From the NCBI GenBank assembly GCA_016301965.1, contig JAEDOO010000117.1:1-5722 (forward strand): DNA of 5,722 nt, read 5' to 3'. Origin of the DNA: Lachnospiraceae bacterium. GTDB lineage: Bacteria; Bacillota; Clostridia; Lachnospirales; Lachnospiraceae. The notes under the pieces were generated by a model that searched no databases, had not been told where the DNA came from, and saw nothing but the letters and a program-made list of their open reading frames with translations. Below are positions 5,320 to 5,722 of this stretch, piece by piece. Each line of letters starts with the position of its first letter. Position 1 is the stretch's first letter. Made by a program: the position numbers and the translations under genes.

Positions 5320-5722
5320 ATGAAATGGAATCATTTTTTGCAATGGCTGATCAATGGCCTGGAAAAAATGAAAATCGAGGAAAATACCCTTGAGAAAGGA
5401 ACTGTAAAGATGAAAAAAGCAGAGAATACAACAGAAAAAACAACCACTCTTCCCTATATGATGAACAGGGAACTGTCTTGGCTGAAATTTAACGAAAGGG
5501 TACTAAATGAAGCGGGAAATCCGAGAGTTCCGCTGGCGGAGCGTCTGACCTTTGCCGCCATTTACCAGTCAAATCTGGATGAATTTTATCGGGTGAGAGT
5601 AGGTACGCTCATGGATCAGATGGAATCTTCGGAGGTTGTACGGGAAAATAAGACCAACATGACCAGCGAAGAGCAGGTGAAGGCTATTCTTAAGGCCACA
5701 AGAGAGCTGGATCAGAAAAAAG
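5320..5722 (+). CDS. ppk1: Polyphosphate kinase 1 (N-terminal fragment)
   Basis: The frame is open to the window end and gives 134 residues. NRELSWLKFNERVLNEA (49-65) and 'AIYQSNLDEFYRVRVG' (80-95) match the N-terminal domain of PPK1, which reversibly moves the gamma-phosphate of ATP onto polyphosphate. N85 in SNLDEF aligns with the ATP-contacting Asn45 of E. coli PPK. The phospho-accepting histidine and the catalytic domains are beyond the window. Two starts are credible. ATG 5320 has GGAGG (5305-5309) at 10 bases and adds an amphipathic leader (MKWNHFLQWLINGLEKMK). ATG 5410 has AAAGGA (5395-5400) at 9 bases and gives a more usual N-terminus. I chose 5320 because its ribosome site is stronger. 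E. coli has 10 residues before ELSW, against 50 here from 5320 or 20 from 5410. Confidence 0.93.
   Translation, partial: MKWNHFLQWLINGLEKMKIEENTLEKGTVKMKKAENTTEKTTTLPYMMNRELSWLKFNERVLNEAGNPRVPLAERLTFAAIYQSNLDEFYRVRVGTLMDQMESSEVVRENKTNMTSEEQVKAILKATRELDQKK

Noticed and set aside
1..5722. Mobile element, CRISPR, toxin-antitoxin, phage or defence system
   Set aside because: No transposase, integrase, spaced repeats, toxin-antitoxin pair or nuclease module was seen; all gene-sized frames are explained by the listed genes.

Overview
The window looks like chromosomal DNA of a low-to-mid GC Gram-positive anaerobe of class Clostridia, most likely a Lachnospiraceae gut species. The grounds are strong AGGAGG-type ribosome sites on nearly every gene, sigma-A-like promoters, a DUF975/DUF2752/DUF4190 membrane-protein neighbourhood, and an FMN riboswitch in front of an ECF-type riboflavin transporter (RibU). 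This assignment is an inference from style and gene content. No marker gene fixes the genus.

Layout, left to right. (1) Bases 1-86 hold the first 28 codons of a minus-strand DUF975-type membrane protein. (2) A divergent 133-bp gap carries an extended -10 promoter for a DUF2752 membrane protein (220-642, plus). (3) A DUF4190-type membrane protein (651-1109, minus) converges on it. Its second half is a very acidic, tyrosine-rich tail. (4) A divergent gap leads to a complete tex gene (1273-3408, plus, TTG start). Tex is an RNA-binding transcription accessory factor with an RNase H-like fold, helix-hairpin-helix and S1 parts. (5) Next comes a textbook riboflavin-uptake unit: a 17-bp-spaced promoter, an FMN riboswitch (about 3485-3595), an intrinsic terminator (3614-3657), a long structured leader, ribU (3790-4389), and a closely coupled ADP-ribose-pyrophosphatase-like Nudix hydrolase (4404-5009). 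A hairpin terminator at 5080-5126 closes the unit. (6) A roughly 190-bp regulatory region with TT(T/G)ACA repeats in 11-bp register and a 10-bp stem-loop precedes the start of polyphosphate kinase ppk1 (5320 onward, cut by the window end).

How the parts work together. The ribU unit is a self-contained feedback circuit. When FMN is plentiful the aptamer closes, the terminator forms, and both the riboflavin transporter and the Nudix enzyme are switched off. The Nudix gene's ribosome site overlaps the ribU stop region, so the two are very probably co-translated. The phased repeats before ppk1 are compatible with a phosphate-responsive (PhoP/Pho-box-like) site, which would suit polyphosphate synthesis, but this is a hypothesis. 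The rest is housekeeping or uncharacterised membrane genes. I see no mobile element, CRISPR array, tRNA, rRNA or defence system. No clearly new system is visible. The most useful leads are the Nudix gene inside the FMN-controlled unit, the ppk1 control region with its two possible starts, and the acidic tail of the DUF4190 protein.
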